From: an uncultured Cyclobacteriaceae bacterium
GTDB lineage: Bacteria; Bacteroidota; Bacteroidia; Cytophagales; Cyclobacteriaceae
Length of the DNA: 64,000 nucleotides
Direction: 5' to 3'
Assembly: GCA_943788235.1 (NCBI GenBank)
Contig: CALSPM010000006.1
Span: 1 to 64,000 of the forward strand
Shown: piece by piece, positions 56,433 to 64,000 of the stretch
Numbering within the stretch: the stretch's first letter is position 1
Layout: each line of letters opens with the position of its first letter
Made by a program: the position numbers and the translations under genes
The notes under the pieces: generated by a model
What the model saw: the letters and a program-made list of their open reading frames with translations, nothing else
Told to the model about the DNA's origin: nothing
Database searches by the model: none

Positions 56433-56470
56433 TCATAAAATTAGTCTTTTAGGCTATAAAAATTAGTATT

Positions 56471-58051
56471 ATGGCAGATGTCAGACCCGATGAGGTTTCA
56501 GCAATTTTAAGAGAGCAGCTCTCAAATTTCAAGTCAGAAGCAGAGTTAGAAGAAGTAGGCACCGTCCTTCAAGTAGGTGATGGTGTAGCCCGAATCTATG
56601 GATTATCTAATGCTCAAGCAGGTGAGTTATTAGAACTAGAGAATGGACTCAATGCATTGGTCTTAAATTTGGAAGAAGATAATGTGGGTGCGGTTTTATT
56701 GGGAGAGTCTAGTGGGGTTAAAGAAGGTGATACCGTAAAAAGAACTGGCCGTATTGGTTCTGTGGAAGTAGGTGACGGTGTGATAGGACGTGTAGTTGAT
56801 ACCCTAGGCAAGCCGATTGATGGTAAGGGAGAGATTACAGGAGATCTTTATGAAATGCCGATCGAGAGGAAGGCGCCTGGAGTGATCTTTAGGCAGCCGG
56901 TAAGTGAGCCTTTACAAACAGGAATAAAAGCGATTGACGCCATGATCCCTATCGGGAGAGGTCAAAGAGAATTAATTATTGGAGATCGCCAGACAGGTAA
57001 GACTGCCGTGGCCATTGATACGATCATTAATCAGAAAGAATTTTATGAGAAAGGTGAGCCTGTATATTGTATATATGTTGCCGTAGGTCAAAAGGCATCA
57101 ACAGTAGCTGGGATTTATTCTGCGCTCGAGAAGAATGGTGCAATGAATTATACAGTAATTGTCAATGCTTCAGCAGCTGATCCGGCACCAATGCAATTTT
57201 TCGCACCATTCACGGGCGCAGCAATAGGTGAGTTTTTTCGTGATACGGGACGACCTGCGTTGGTCATATATGACGATCTTTCCAAGCAAGCTGTTTCTTA
57301 TCGGGAAGTCTCGCTTTTACTTCGAAGACCTCCAGGTAGAGAAGCGTATCCAGGGGATGTATTTTATTTGCATTCTCGTTTACTAGAACGTGCAGCTAAA
57401 GTCATCAATAATGATGAGATCGCGGCCCGAATGAATGATTTGCCAGAATCATTAAAGGGAATTGTAAAAGGAGGGGGATCCTTGACCGCATTGCCTATCA
57501 TTGAGACGCAGGCAGGTGACGTTTCAGCCTATATACCTACCAATGTGATTTCGATTACAGATGGTCAGATCTTCTTAGAAACCAATTTATTTAATTCGGG
57601 TATTCGTCCAGCGATTAATGTGGGAATATCTGTATCACGAGTAGGGGGATCGGCACAAATCAAGTCGATGAAAAAAGTTTCTGGAACATTGAAGCTTGAT
57701 CAGGCTCAATTTAGAGAGTTGGAGGCGTTTTCAAAGTTTGGTTCTGATTTAGATGCAGCAACCAAACTAGTTATTGATCGAGGAAGAAGAAATCAAGAGG
57801 TACTTAAGCAACCACAATACTCACCGGTATCGGTTGAACTTCAAGTAGCCATTTTATATGCTTCAACCAAAGGATTTTTAGATAAAGTTCCTGAACAAAA
57901 AATCACAGAGTTTCAGGCAGAATTTACTTCGATCATGCTTGGGAGTCATTCCAAAGCTTTGGCGGATTTGAAATCAGGCAAGCTATCTGACGAGGCGACG
58001 GGTGCTATCGAGCAAGTAGCCAGAGACATTGCATCCAAAATCATAGTGTAA
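56471..58051 (+). CDS. atpA: ATP synthase F1 subunit alpha
   Basis: The 526-residue subunit is intact. [26 protein letters not shown] starts the N-terminal barrel. [19 protein letters not shown] is the Walker A site near residue 172. [108 protein letters not shown] and the Arg finger region are standard. It alternates with beta, which is encoded elsewhere. Confidence 0.98.
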   Translation: MADVRPDEVSAILREQLSNFKSEAELEEVGTVLQVGDGVARIYGLSNAQAGELLELENGLNALVLNLEEDNVGAVLLGESSGVKEGDTVKRTGRIGSVEVGDGVIGRVVDTLGKPIDGKGEITGDLYEMPIERKAPGVIFRQPVSEPLQTGIKAIDAMIPIGRGQRELIIGDRQTGKTAVAIDTIINQKEFYEKGEPVYCIYVAVGQKASTVAGIYSALEKNGAMNYTVIVNASAADPAPMQFFAPFTGAAIGEFFRDTGRPALVIYDDLSKQAVSYREVSLLLRRPPGREAYPGDVFYLHSRLLERAAKVINNDEIAARMNDLPESLKGIVKGGGSLTALPIIETQAGDVSAYIPTNVISITDGQIFLETNLFNSGIRPAINVGISVSRVGGSAQIKSMKKVSGTLKLDQAQFRELEAFSKFGSDLDAATKLVIDRGRRNQEVLKQPQYSPVSVELQVAILYASTKGFLDKVPEQKITEFQAEFTSIMLGSHSKALADLKSGKLSDEATGAIEQVARDIASKIIV

Positions 58052-58060
58052 TATAGGTAA

Positions 58061-58954
58061 ATGGCAAATTTAAAAGAAGTTAAAGGTAGGATTCAATCGG
58101 TTACCTCTACGCAGCAAATCACCAAAGCCATGAAAATGGTTGCGGCAGCCAAGTTGCGCAGAGCACAGGATCGGATCATGCAAATGCGCCCCTATGCTGA
58201 GAAGTTGGATGGAGTTATGCAGAACGTATCGAGTGCCGTTGATACCCAATCCGTAGATAATCCTTACGGGCAGGAACGTGATGTCAATGCGGTACTTCTG
58301 GTCGTGATCAGTTCTGATAGAGGATTGTGTGGTGCGTTTAACAGTAATATTTTTAAGCATACCCGCAGTTTAATTGCCGAAAAATACAGTCATATTGAAG
58401 CTTCGGGCAATTTACATATTCTTCCAATAGGTAAAAGAGCTTTTGAATATTATAAGAAAAGGGGTTATTCAATCATAGATAACTATTATGATCTTTTTAA
58501 CTCACTTGATTTCGATCATGTGCGTGCCGCCGCAGAGTATACCATGAAGTCTTTCGTATCTCAAGAATATGATCAAATAGAGATCATATTCAATGAATTT
58601 AAAAATGTGGCCACTCAGATTATACGGAATGAGCAGTTTTTGCCCATTCTTCCTATAGGGCCTTCAGAGGGAATCAATGCTCTAAACATTGATTTTATCG
58701 CTGAGCCAAATGAAGTATTCATTTTCAATGAGATTATTCCCAAGTCTTTGAAAATACAATTTTATAAAGGATTGTTAGAATCCAATGCTTCCGAACATGG
58801 AGCTCGGATGACCGCTATGGGGCAAGCTACAGATAATGCAGGTGAGCTCTTGAAGGAACTTAAACTTACTTATAATAGAACGCGGCAAGCGGCGATTACA
58901 AAGGAAATATTGGAGATTGTTGGTGGTGCAGAAGCACTTGCAAAAGAATCTTAA
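58061..58954 (+). CDS. atpG: ATP synthase F1 subunit gamma
   Basis: The 297-residue rotor shaft starts MANLKEVKGRIQSVTSTQQITKAMKMVAAAKLRRAQDRI, a long N-terminal helix. VVISSDRGLCGAFNSNIFKHT and the C-terminal SEHGARMTAMGQATDNAGELLKELKLTYNRTRQAAITKEILEIVGGAEAL are the family hallmarks. It is intact. The subunits beta and epsilon do not follow, so the cluster is split, as usual for Bacteroidota. Confidence 0.97.
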   Translation: MANLKEVKGRIQSVTSTQQITKAMKMVAAAKLRRAQDRIMQMRPYAEKLDGVMQNVSSAVDTQSVDNPYGQERDVNAVLLVVISSDRGLCGAFNSNIFKHTRSLIAEKYSHIEASGNLHILPIGKRAFEYYKKRGYSIIDNYYDLFNSLDFDHVRAAAEYTMKSFVSQEYDQIEIIFNEFKNVATQIIRNEQFLPILPIGPSEGINALNIDFIAEPNEVFIFNEIIPKSLKIQFYKGLLESNASEHGARMTAMGQATDNAGELLKELKLTYNRTRQAAITKEILEIVGGAEALAKES

Positions 58955-58986
58955 AGATTTATTTCTGAACTTCAGGTAAAACTGAG

Positions 58987-59796
58987 ATGATGGAAATTTT
59001 AAAATATATAAGATGGCTGTCCCTTGACATTGTGCTGGGTGGGGTCATCTTTCTTAATTTTATAGGAGACGAACTTAATGTGGAGGTCCCCGTCGCAGTA
59101 TCATTGGCTTTGGCGGTATGTATTTGGCTCATTTATACGCTGGACCATCAGCGTGATGTGAGACATAAATTACATCAAAAGGGCGCGAGGAGAATTTTTC
59201 ATAAAAAAAATCAAAAGGCAATTATTGTAACCACACTATTTGTAGGCTTATTGGGCTTGACCCTGCTGTTTTATTTACCGCTAGAATTAATCCAATCGGG
59301 TTTGTTAGTTGCACTGATGTGCTTGGTATATTTGATCCTATCTGCAGAATTATCAGCTTTTTTAGTCAAAGAAATAATCGTGGCACTCCTCTATGGCGGA
59401 GGTGTATTTTTATTTCCTCTCATTCAGATGGACCAATTAGAGGGAATACATGGACTCCTTTGGATGCAACTTGCATTATTGGCTTTTGTCAACATTGTTT
59501 TAATTTCGACATTTGAATTGGAGGAAGATCGCTTTAATGAATTTGGGTCTTTGTCTTTGTCAATGGGTAAAAAACGCACGTTCCAATTACTGGGCGGATT
59601 ACTCATTATTTCAGCACTATCTACTATAATTATCACTTATTATCAACCTTATTTTATGCATTTAGAGATTATATATCTATTTTCTTCTCTGCAACTTGCG
59701 ATCATCTTATTGCGGCCGGCTTGGTTTGTGTCGGGCGAGCGCTTTCGCATTTATGCCGATGCCATATTTTATTATCCTTTGATCTTTTTATGGTGA
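58987..59796 (+). CDS. UbiA-like polytopic membrane protein
   Basis: The 269-residue protein has about eight hydrophobic helices. Loop motifs YTLDHQRDVRH (Asp53-x3-Asp57) and ISTFELEEDRFN (acidic ExxED) sit where the two Asp-rich Mg/diphosphate sites of UbiA prenyltransferases occur. The sequence differs from well-known UbiA, MenA or haem O synthases, so the substrate is unknown. It starts 33 bp after atpG and overlaps a methyltransferase gene by 7 nt, which suggests joint modification of a lipid or quinone. I call it a UbiA-superfamily-like protein by motif and topology only. Confidence 0.55.
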   Translation: MMEILKYIRWLSLDIVLGGVIFLNFIGDELNVEVPVAVSLALAVCIWLIYTLDHQRDVRHKLHQKGARRIFHKKNQKAIIVTTLFVGLLGLTLLFYLPLELIQSGLLVALMCLVYLILSAELSAFLVKEIIVALLYGGGVFLFPLIQMDQLEGIHGLLWMQLALLAFVNIVLISTFELEEDRFNEFGSLSLSMGKKRTFQLLGGLLIISALSTIIITYYQPYFMHLEIIYLFSSLQLAIILLRPAWFVSGERFRIYADAIFYYPLIFLW

Positions 59797-60408
59797 AGGA
59801 AAATGACTTTGATGGGATTGCGTGGTGTTATGACTTTATGGCAAAACTCATTTTTGGAGAAAGACTATATCAAGCGAGTACACAGTGGTTGGAGTCCCTA
59901 AATAAATCAGATACCGTAGTGGTATTAGGGGGAGGATCTGGTAAGATTTTAAAGCAGTTGACGCATGTAGATCGCGTCATATTCATTGAAAAGTCTGCTA
60001 AGATGATCAAATTAGCCCAGACTGTCGACTCCTGCTAACGTACAGTTTATTTGTGCAGATTTTTTAGAATATGCGCTGGAGGATGAAAGCACTCACATAG
60101 TAATATGTCCTTTTTTTCTCGATGTATTCACCCCTTTTCAATTGGGAGAAGTGCTGGACAAAATAGCGAGGATACTGAAAAAAAAGGGGACTCTTTTTGT
60201 TTCAGACTTTCAGTATACTACCTGGTGGAGTAAGCAATTAATCAAATTAATGTATGTCTTTTTTGGAATGAGCACACGCATAGCGGCACGTCAACTGGCA
60301 CCCTTAAATACATTAATTTTAGCTAAAGAATTTAAAACCAGTGCCCATCTTTTCCGAAAAGATGGGATGATTTTTTCAAAGGGTTATACTAAAATCAATA
60401 CTGACTAA
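59790..60408 (+). CDS. Class I SAM-dependent methyltransferase (one frameshift)
   Basis: The ATG at 59790, overlapping the UbiA-like stop, gives MVKENDFDGIAWCYDFMAKLIFGERLYQAS, an N-terminus typical of lipid or quinone methyltransferases. DTVVVLGGGSGKILKQL is the SAM-binding motif I and VIFIEKSAKMIKLA motif II. The frame shifts near 60030 into TPANVQFICADFLEYALEDESTHIVICPFFLDVFTPFQLGEVLDKIARILKKKGTLFVSDFQ, motifs III and post-III. About 205 residues. Overlap with the UbiA-like gene supports a shared lipid pathway. Confidence 0.75.
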
Positions 60409-60483
60409 AGACTAAATAGTAATAGCTTTTGTTTTGAGCAAAGGGAGGCAGTTAAAAATATTATGGCGAGATCAGTTTATGGG

Positions 60484-61678
60484 CTAATCTATTTTTTTTG
60501 TCAGCCAACATTGGGCCTCGTTTTCTTGATTTCTAAACCCTAAGATAAAATAATTTCCACCATCAGTGAGGCCCCATTGGCTTTTGAGTTCCCCAGCGGA
60601 GAGCGGATAATTTTTTGTGATGACGTTGGCTTTTCTAGCGGGGAGTAATTTTTTAATGTTTTTTTTATTTAGGGAACTGATTATTTCAAATTGTCTACCA
60701 GGGAAATTTTTTATTTTCTTATCTGAGGTATAAAAATGCGTATTAATAGCGATTTTGGAAAGTCCATAGTGATGCCCTATGGTTTTGAACAGACCTGCTT
60801 TTAATATGGAAGTATTGGGATCTAAAATAATATTCTTCGGCATGCAGTATTCAATACTCAGGATTTTTTCTTCAGTAAGATTTCCATGTAGGGGTGGATG
60901 AAGACTGTCTAGATTAACACAATATAGCGTGGGAGGGGTGTACCTTTCATTATTGAGGATGAAGACGATCTCTTTGCATTCGTTGCGGACACTGATGATG
61001 TGTATTTCAGCCACTGACCCAAGGTCGCGGAGGCCCTTTGAAAGGTCAATCATTGGGGAAGCTTTGATCATGATTGATTGTGATTTTTTCCTTAGCTCGG
61101 AGAGTAAAGGCTTAATGTTAGGGGTACAATCGTCAAATTGGAATATTTTTTTGTGATCAACGTTTCGTCGTGCTGGATCAAGGTATATAACGTCTGAAGT
61201 TTTTATGTGAGCTAAGGCTTCTTTGGCAGACTCATGTTGAATGTTGATGTGACCCGGCCCTAGAAGTTCTTGATTTATCGAAAACCGGTGACATAAATCT
61301 TTATTTTGCTCGACGTAACATGAGGTATCAAAATGTGTGGCAAGGGCCATACAGTCAACACCCATGCCACCGGTAAGGTCATGAAGTACGCTGGCCCTCA
61401 ACCAATCTCCCTTTATACTGAGCGGTTGTGGTAGAGGAGGACTGCTCAACCGATAAGGGGGGTGGGTAATAAATATTCGGTGTTTGGTACCAAAGTGGAA
61501 GTTTAGTTTTGCATTTTTTACGAGCGACGAGTTGAGCTATTATCTCTTTTGTCCAGGCTTTAATAAGCTTTGGGGGATTGAGTAGTAAAGTATTGATGTC
61601 GGTATATTCATGATTACGTAAAAACTGTTGAATTTCATTCTTGATTAAAAAGTCATAAAATTCACCGTTAAGGGGCAT
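60484..61678 (-). CDS. THUMP-like class I methyltransferase-fold protein (one frameshift)
   Basis: Two tracked ORFs join near 61440 into one protein of about 395 residues. The N-terminus MPLNGEFYDFLIKNEIQQFLRNHEYTDINTLLL and the middle LHDLTGGMGVDCMALATHFDTSCYVEQNKDLCHRF (SAM motif I and acidic motif II) lead to SDVIYLDPARRN, the DPARR motif of this family. The C-terminal part (YPLSAGELKSQWGLTDGGNYFILGF) is the THUMP-like domain. It probably modifies RNA, but its target is not established. The start lies 2 bp after the asd stop, in the same direction. Confidence 0.75.
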
Positions 61679-61679
61679 G

Positions 61680-62673
61680 CTATATCAGTTGATGGGCAAC
61701 AATATATTCGGCAATTTGCAAAGCATTCGTGGCGGCACCTTTTCTTAAATTATCTGCAACAATCCACATATTGAGACTATTTTTCTGGCTCTCGTCTCTA
61801 CGAATTCTACCAATGAAAACCTCATCTTTTTGATAGGCACTGATGGGCATGGGGTAGAGATTATTTTTTGGGTCATCTGCTACAATACAGCCAGGCGTTT
61901 GGGCAATGAGTTCGCGGACCTCGGTTAGTCTCAAAATCTTTTTCGAATTCAATATTGACGGATTCAGAATGCCCCCCGATGGTAGGTATGCGTACACAGG
62001 TAGCGGTCACTTGAATCTGATCATCATTCATAATTTTTTTAGTCTCGAGGGTCATTTTCATTTCCTCTTTGGTATAACCATTAGCTTGGAACATATCGAT
62101 GTGGGGGAATACATTTTTATCTATGGTATGTGGATATACCATTCTAGGGTTTTTGACACCTGCCCGCTCATCTTCCATTTGATCCACAGCTGCCTTACCT
62201 GTACCTGTAATAGATTGATAGGTACTTACGACAATACGTTTGATTCGATAATGTTTATGTAAACACAATAAAGGCAAAACCAATTGAATGGTCGAGCAAT
62301 TGGGATTTGCGATAATTTTATCTTTTGCCATCAGGACATTTCCATTGACCTCTGGAACCACTAATTTTTTCGTTGGGTCCATTCTCCAAGCGGAGGAATT
62401 GTCAATAACTACCGTACCAATTTCAGCAAATTTTGGCGCCCATTCTAGAGAAGTCCCACCCCCTGCAGAAAAAATAGCTATTTCAGGTTTCAATGCAATC
62501 GCATCTTCCATACCGATGATGCGATAGGATTGGCCCTTACACTGAACCATTTTACCAATAGATTTAGGCGAGGCCACAGGAATTAAATATTGAAATGGGA
62601 AATTTCTCATTTCGAGTAAGCGCAAAACCTCCTGTCCAACCAATCCAGAAGCACCTATAACTGCAATTTTCAT
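61680..62673 (-). CDS. asd: Aspartate-semialdehyde dehydrogenase (one frameshift)
   Basis: The enzyme makes aspartate semialdehyde for lysine, threonine, methionine and diaminopimelate, so it is normally essential. It starts MKIAVIGASGLVGQEVLRLLE (NADP motif). SAGGGTSLEWAPKFAEIGTVVIDNSSAWRMDP, IANPNCSTIQLVLPL (nucleophile Cys), STYQSITGTGKAAVDQMEDE and RIPTIGGHSESVNIEFE (catalytic His) follow. A single-base shift near 61920 leads into VRELIAQTPGCIVADDPKNNLYPMPISAYQKDEVFIGRIRRDESQKNSLNMWIVADNLRKGAATNALQIAEYI. About 330 residues. Since it is essential, the frameshift is probably a sequence error. Confidence 0.93.
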
Positions 62674-63206
62674 ATAATTTTATTAATGAATGGGTAACTT
62701 ATTTTTAAATTTATCTTACTGTTTCTTTGAATTTGATGGGGTGTAATCTCTTAAGAAAAGATAAAATTAAGAACTCAAATTTAGCTATTTTTTCTTTAGC
62801 TGCAATCAAATGTAACTTTTGGGATCACAGAAAGCGGTGTCTAGGCCAAAATTAAAATAGTCATGATAACATTTAATTTTTTTGACCTTTCCGGTAGAAA
62901 AAATAGGCAGCCATCTGAACTGTAAACTCATATTGTTTTTATAAAGATCTTTCTAATAGTGAATTCCAATCTAACAGCAGATGCGGGAGTATGGAATTTT
63001 GAGCAGAGGTGTTTGCTTAAAGAGATGCACAAAGGTCGCGAGAGTGGGCTAGAGGAATGTTCTATTGGCTGCCAGGCGGTTTATTCAATTAAACCATCTT
63101 TAGCCCATTTCAAGTTAAAAATAGCTAGGTTCATTCAATTCTTTTTTTAAGCCAAGTAGGCTTTTTCTATCTTAGTAGGTACCAAAAATAATAAAACGAT
63201 CTTTTT
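62674..63206. other. 533-bp intergenic region without a recognised gene
   Basis: A 63-codon ORF (62959-63150, non-ATG start) is present but has no recognisable motif, and I regard it as spurious. No tRNA-like cloverleaf, terminator or clear TAnnTTTG box was seen. It separates asd from the decayed lamin-tail gene, so it may itself contain degraded sequence. Confidence 0.35.
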
Positions 63207-63566
63207 ATGAAAGATTTGATTGGGATACTCATGATGTTTTGGATCTTCATAATTAAGGCACAAATCATTAATGATTTGAGGATGGGGATTTGTCAGTAGA
63301 TTCCTCATGGATCACTTCCAATGAATTTTGCAGGGACTTATGGAAATCTGATGATCTATGATCATCGTGGAAGATTGATTGAACAGCTACTGTAAAACAG
63401 TTTATTAGACTATGCTGGTGTAGTGATTTGGGATGGAACAGATGCCGCTGGCCGGCCTGTACAGGTGAAGATTTATTTGATTGTTCTGGAAAACTATGGG
63501 TTAAGTAATATTTTCAGACGCATTACCAAACTATCGTCGTGGGTTTTCATCCCTAATAATTATTAA
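63207..63566 (+). pseudogene. Remnant of a lamin-tail/T9SS-type secreted protein with the middle deleted
   Basis: The first codons encode a signal peptide, MKDLIGILMMFWIFIIKAQ. Shifting frame after it gives FEDGDLSVDSSWITSNEF, which matches the start of large Bacteroidota lamin-tail proteins (AQINDDFSDGDFT..P.W). The sequence then jumps to GTYGNLMIYDHRGRLIEQLL and, after an in-frame TAA, NSLLDYAGVVIWDGTDAAGRPVQVKIYLIVLENYG, the FlgD-like end of the same protein class. Two in-frame stops (63297 and 63393) and frame changes show it is dead. About 120 codons remain of a gene normally several kilobases long. Confidence 0.65.
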
Positions 63567-63652
63567 TTTTCAGAAAAATTAATTCCATATTTTCAATAAT
63601 TTCTCCCGAAAGAGTTTAAACTTTATGCATTGACTGTAACCAATCCAATATA

Positions 63653-64000
63653 ATGAGACACCTTTTTTATAAATTCGCAATAGTTAGCAGCCTTTTGGTA
63701 GGTGCTTCGGCCTTCTTTTTAGACAATTCTAATATTCTTTGGGTATTTGCTGCTTTAGGGCCACTCATTCTTGTGGGTTTGATGAATTCGATGCAAGAAA
63801 AGCATGCTATTTTGAAAAATTTCCCAATTTTGGGATATTTCAGGTACTTGTTTGAATTGATTGCACCAGAAATTCAACAGTATTTCATTGAGCGAAATAC
63901 CGACGGTAAACCGTTCAGTCGTAATCACCGAGCATTGGTTTATAAAAGAGCTAAAGGGGTCAATGACACCTATCCTTTTGGAACTCAGGCAGAAATTTTA
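63653..64000 (+). CDS. FMN-binding glutamate-synthase-family protein, 5' part only
   Basis: The first 116 codons run off the window and so are missing from the ORF track. MRHLFYKFAIVSSLLVGASAFFLDNSNILWVFAALGPLILVGLMNSMQEKHAILKNFPILGYFRYLFELIAPEIQQYFIERNTDGKPFSRNHRALVYKRAKGVNDTYPFGTQAEIL has two N-terminal membrane helices. HAILKNFPILGYFRYLFE..PE.QQYF.E....G.PF.R..R..VY.RAK is the typical start of GltB-like FMN proteins. The catalytic FMN barrel would follow outside the window. The exact substrate of this membrane-anchored subgroup is not known. Confidence 0.8.
   Translation, partial: MRHLFYKFAIVSSLLVGASAFFLDNSNILWVFAALGPLILVGLMNSMQEKHAILKNFPILGYFRYLFELIAPEIQQYFIERNTDGKPFSRNHRALVYKRAKGVNDTYPFGTQAEIL

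Noticed and set aside
62959-63150. 63-aa ORF between asd and the decayed gene
   Set aside because: Non-ATG start, no motif, no promoter or ribosome site; likely chance.

Overview
ORGANISM. The window is from a Bacteroidota chromosome, most likely a Cytophagia-like gliding or T9SS-bearing bacterium. Evidence: a complete gldKLMN block preceded by a PorP/SprF gene, a PorW/SprE-like TPR protein, a DUF4271 gene beside hemD, a CarboxypepD_reg-type TonB receptor, a split ATP synthase operon (no beta or epsilon here) with AtpZ and a signal-peptide-bearing subunit a, and several TAnnTTTG promoter boxes. TTG and GTG starts are frequent. No rRNA, tRNA, CRISPR array, insertion sequence or phage gene was recognised. 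LAYOUT. (1) 0.5-18.6 kb is a surface-polysaccharide locus. A forward operon (467-13281) carries an aminotransferase, a glycosyltransferase-like protein, AsnB, a bi-domain oxidoreductase, WecB, a heparinase II/III-like protein, a GT4 glycosyltransferase, and PglD-, PglE- and PglC-like proteins. It meets a reverse operon (18556-13284) with an SLBB export protein, a PglF-like dehydratase and a YdcF-like protein. The four Pgl-like functions together would make and load a bacillosamine-type sugar on the lipid carrier. (2) 18.7-24.6 kb is a mixed accessory stretch: two hypotheticals, a MerR-type regulator with a perfect upstream inverted repeat, VOC and SGNH enzymes, a phosphatase and a MoxR ATPase. 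(3) 24.6-29.5 kb holds a surface-type beta-helix lipoprotein and a large TonB-dependent receptor. Both are preceded by 11-bp-phased TTAAC direct repeats resembling a PhoB-type operator. (4) 29.5-39.7 kb is housekeeping: SDR epimerase, UvrA, a LytS/LytTR pair, HemW, DUF4271 and HemD. (5) 39.8-52 kb is the T9SS/gliding block (PorP, GldK, GldL, GldM, GldN), then reverse-strand UvrC, a PBP1A and PorW/SprE. (6) 52.1-59 kb runs M23 peptidase, bactofilin, AtpZ, an AtpI-like protein and atpBEFHAG. (7) 59-64 kb has a UbiA-like membrane protein, two methyltransferases, Asd, a decayed lamin-tail/T9SS-type gene reduced to its two ends, and the start of an FMN-binding glutamate-synthase-like gene. QUALITY CAVEAT. 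At least 25 single-base frameshifts interrupt otherwise intact genes, many in short homopolymers and including likely essential genes (asd, gldN). I read these mainly as sequencing or assembly errors. Coordinates for such genes span the whole reconstructed gene.
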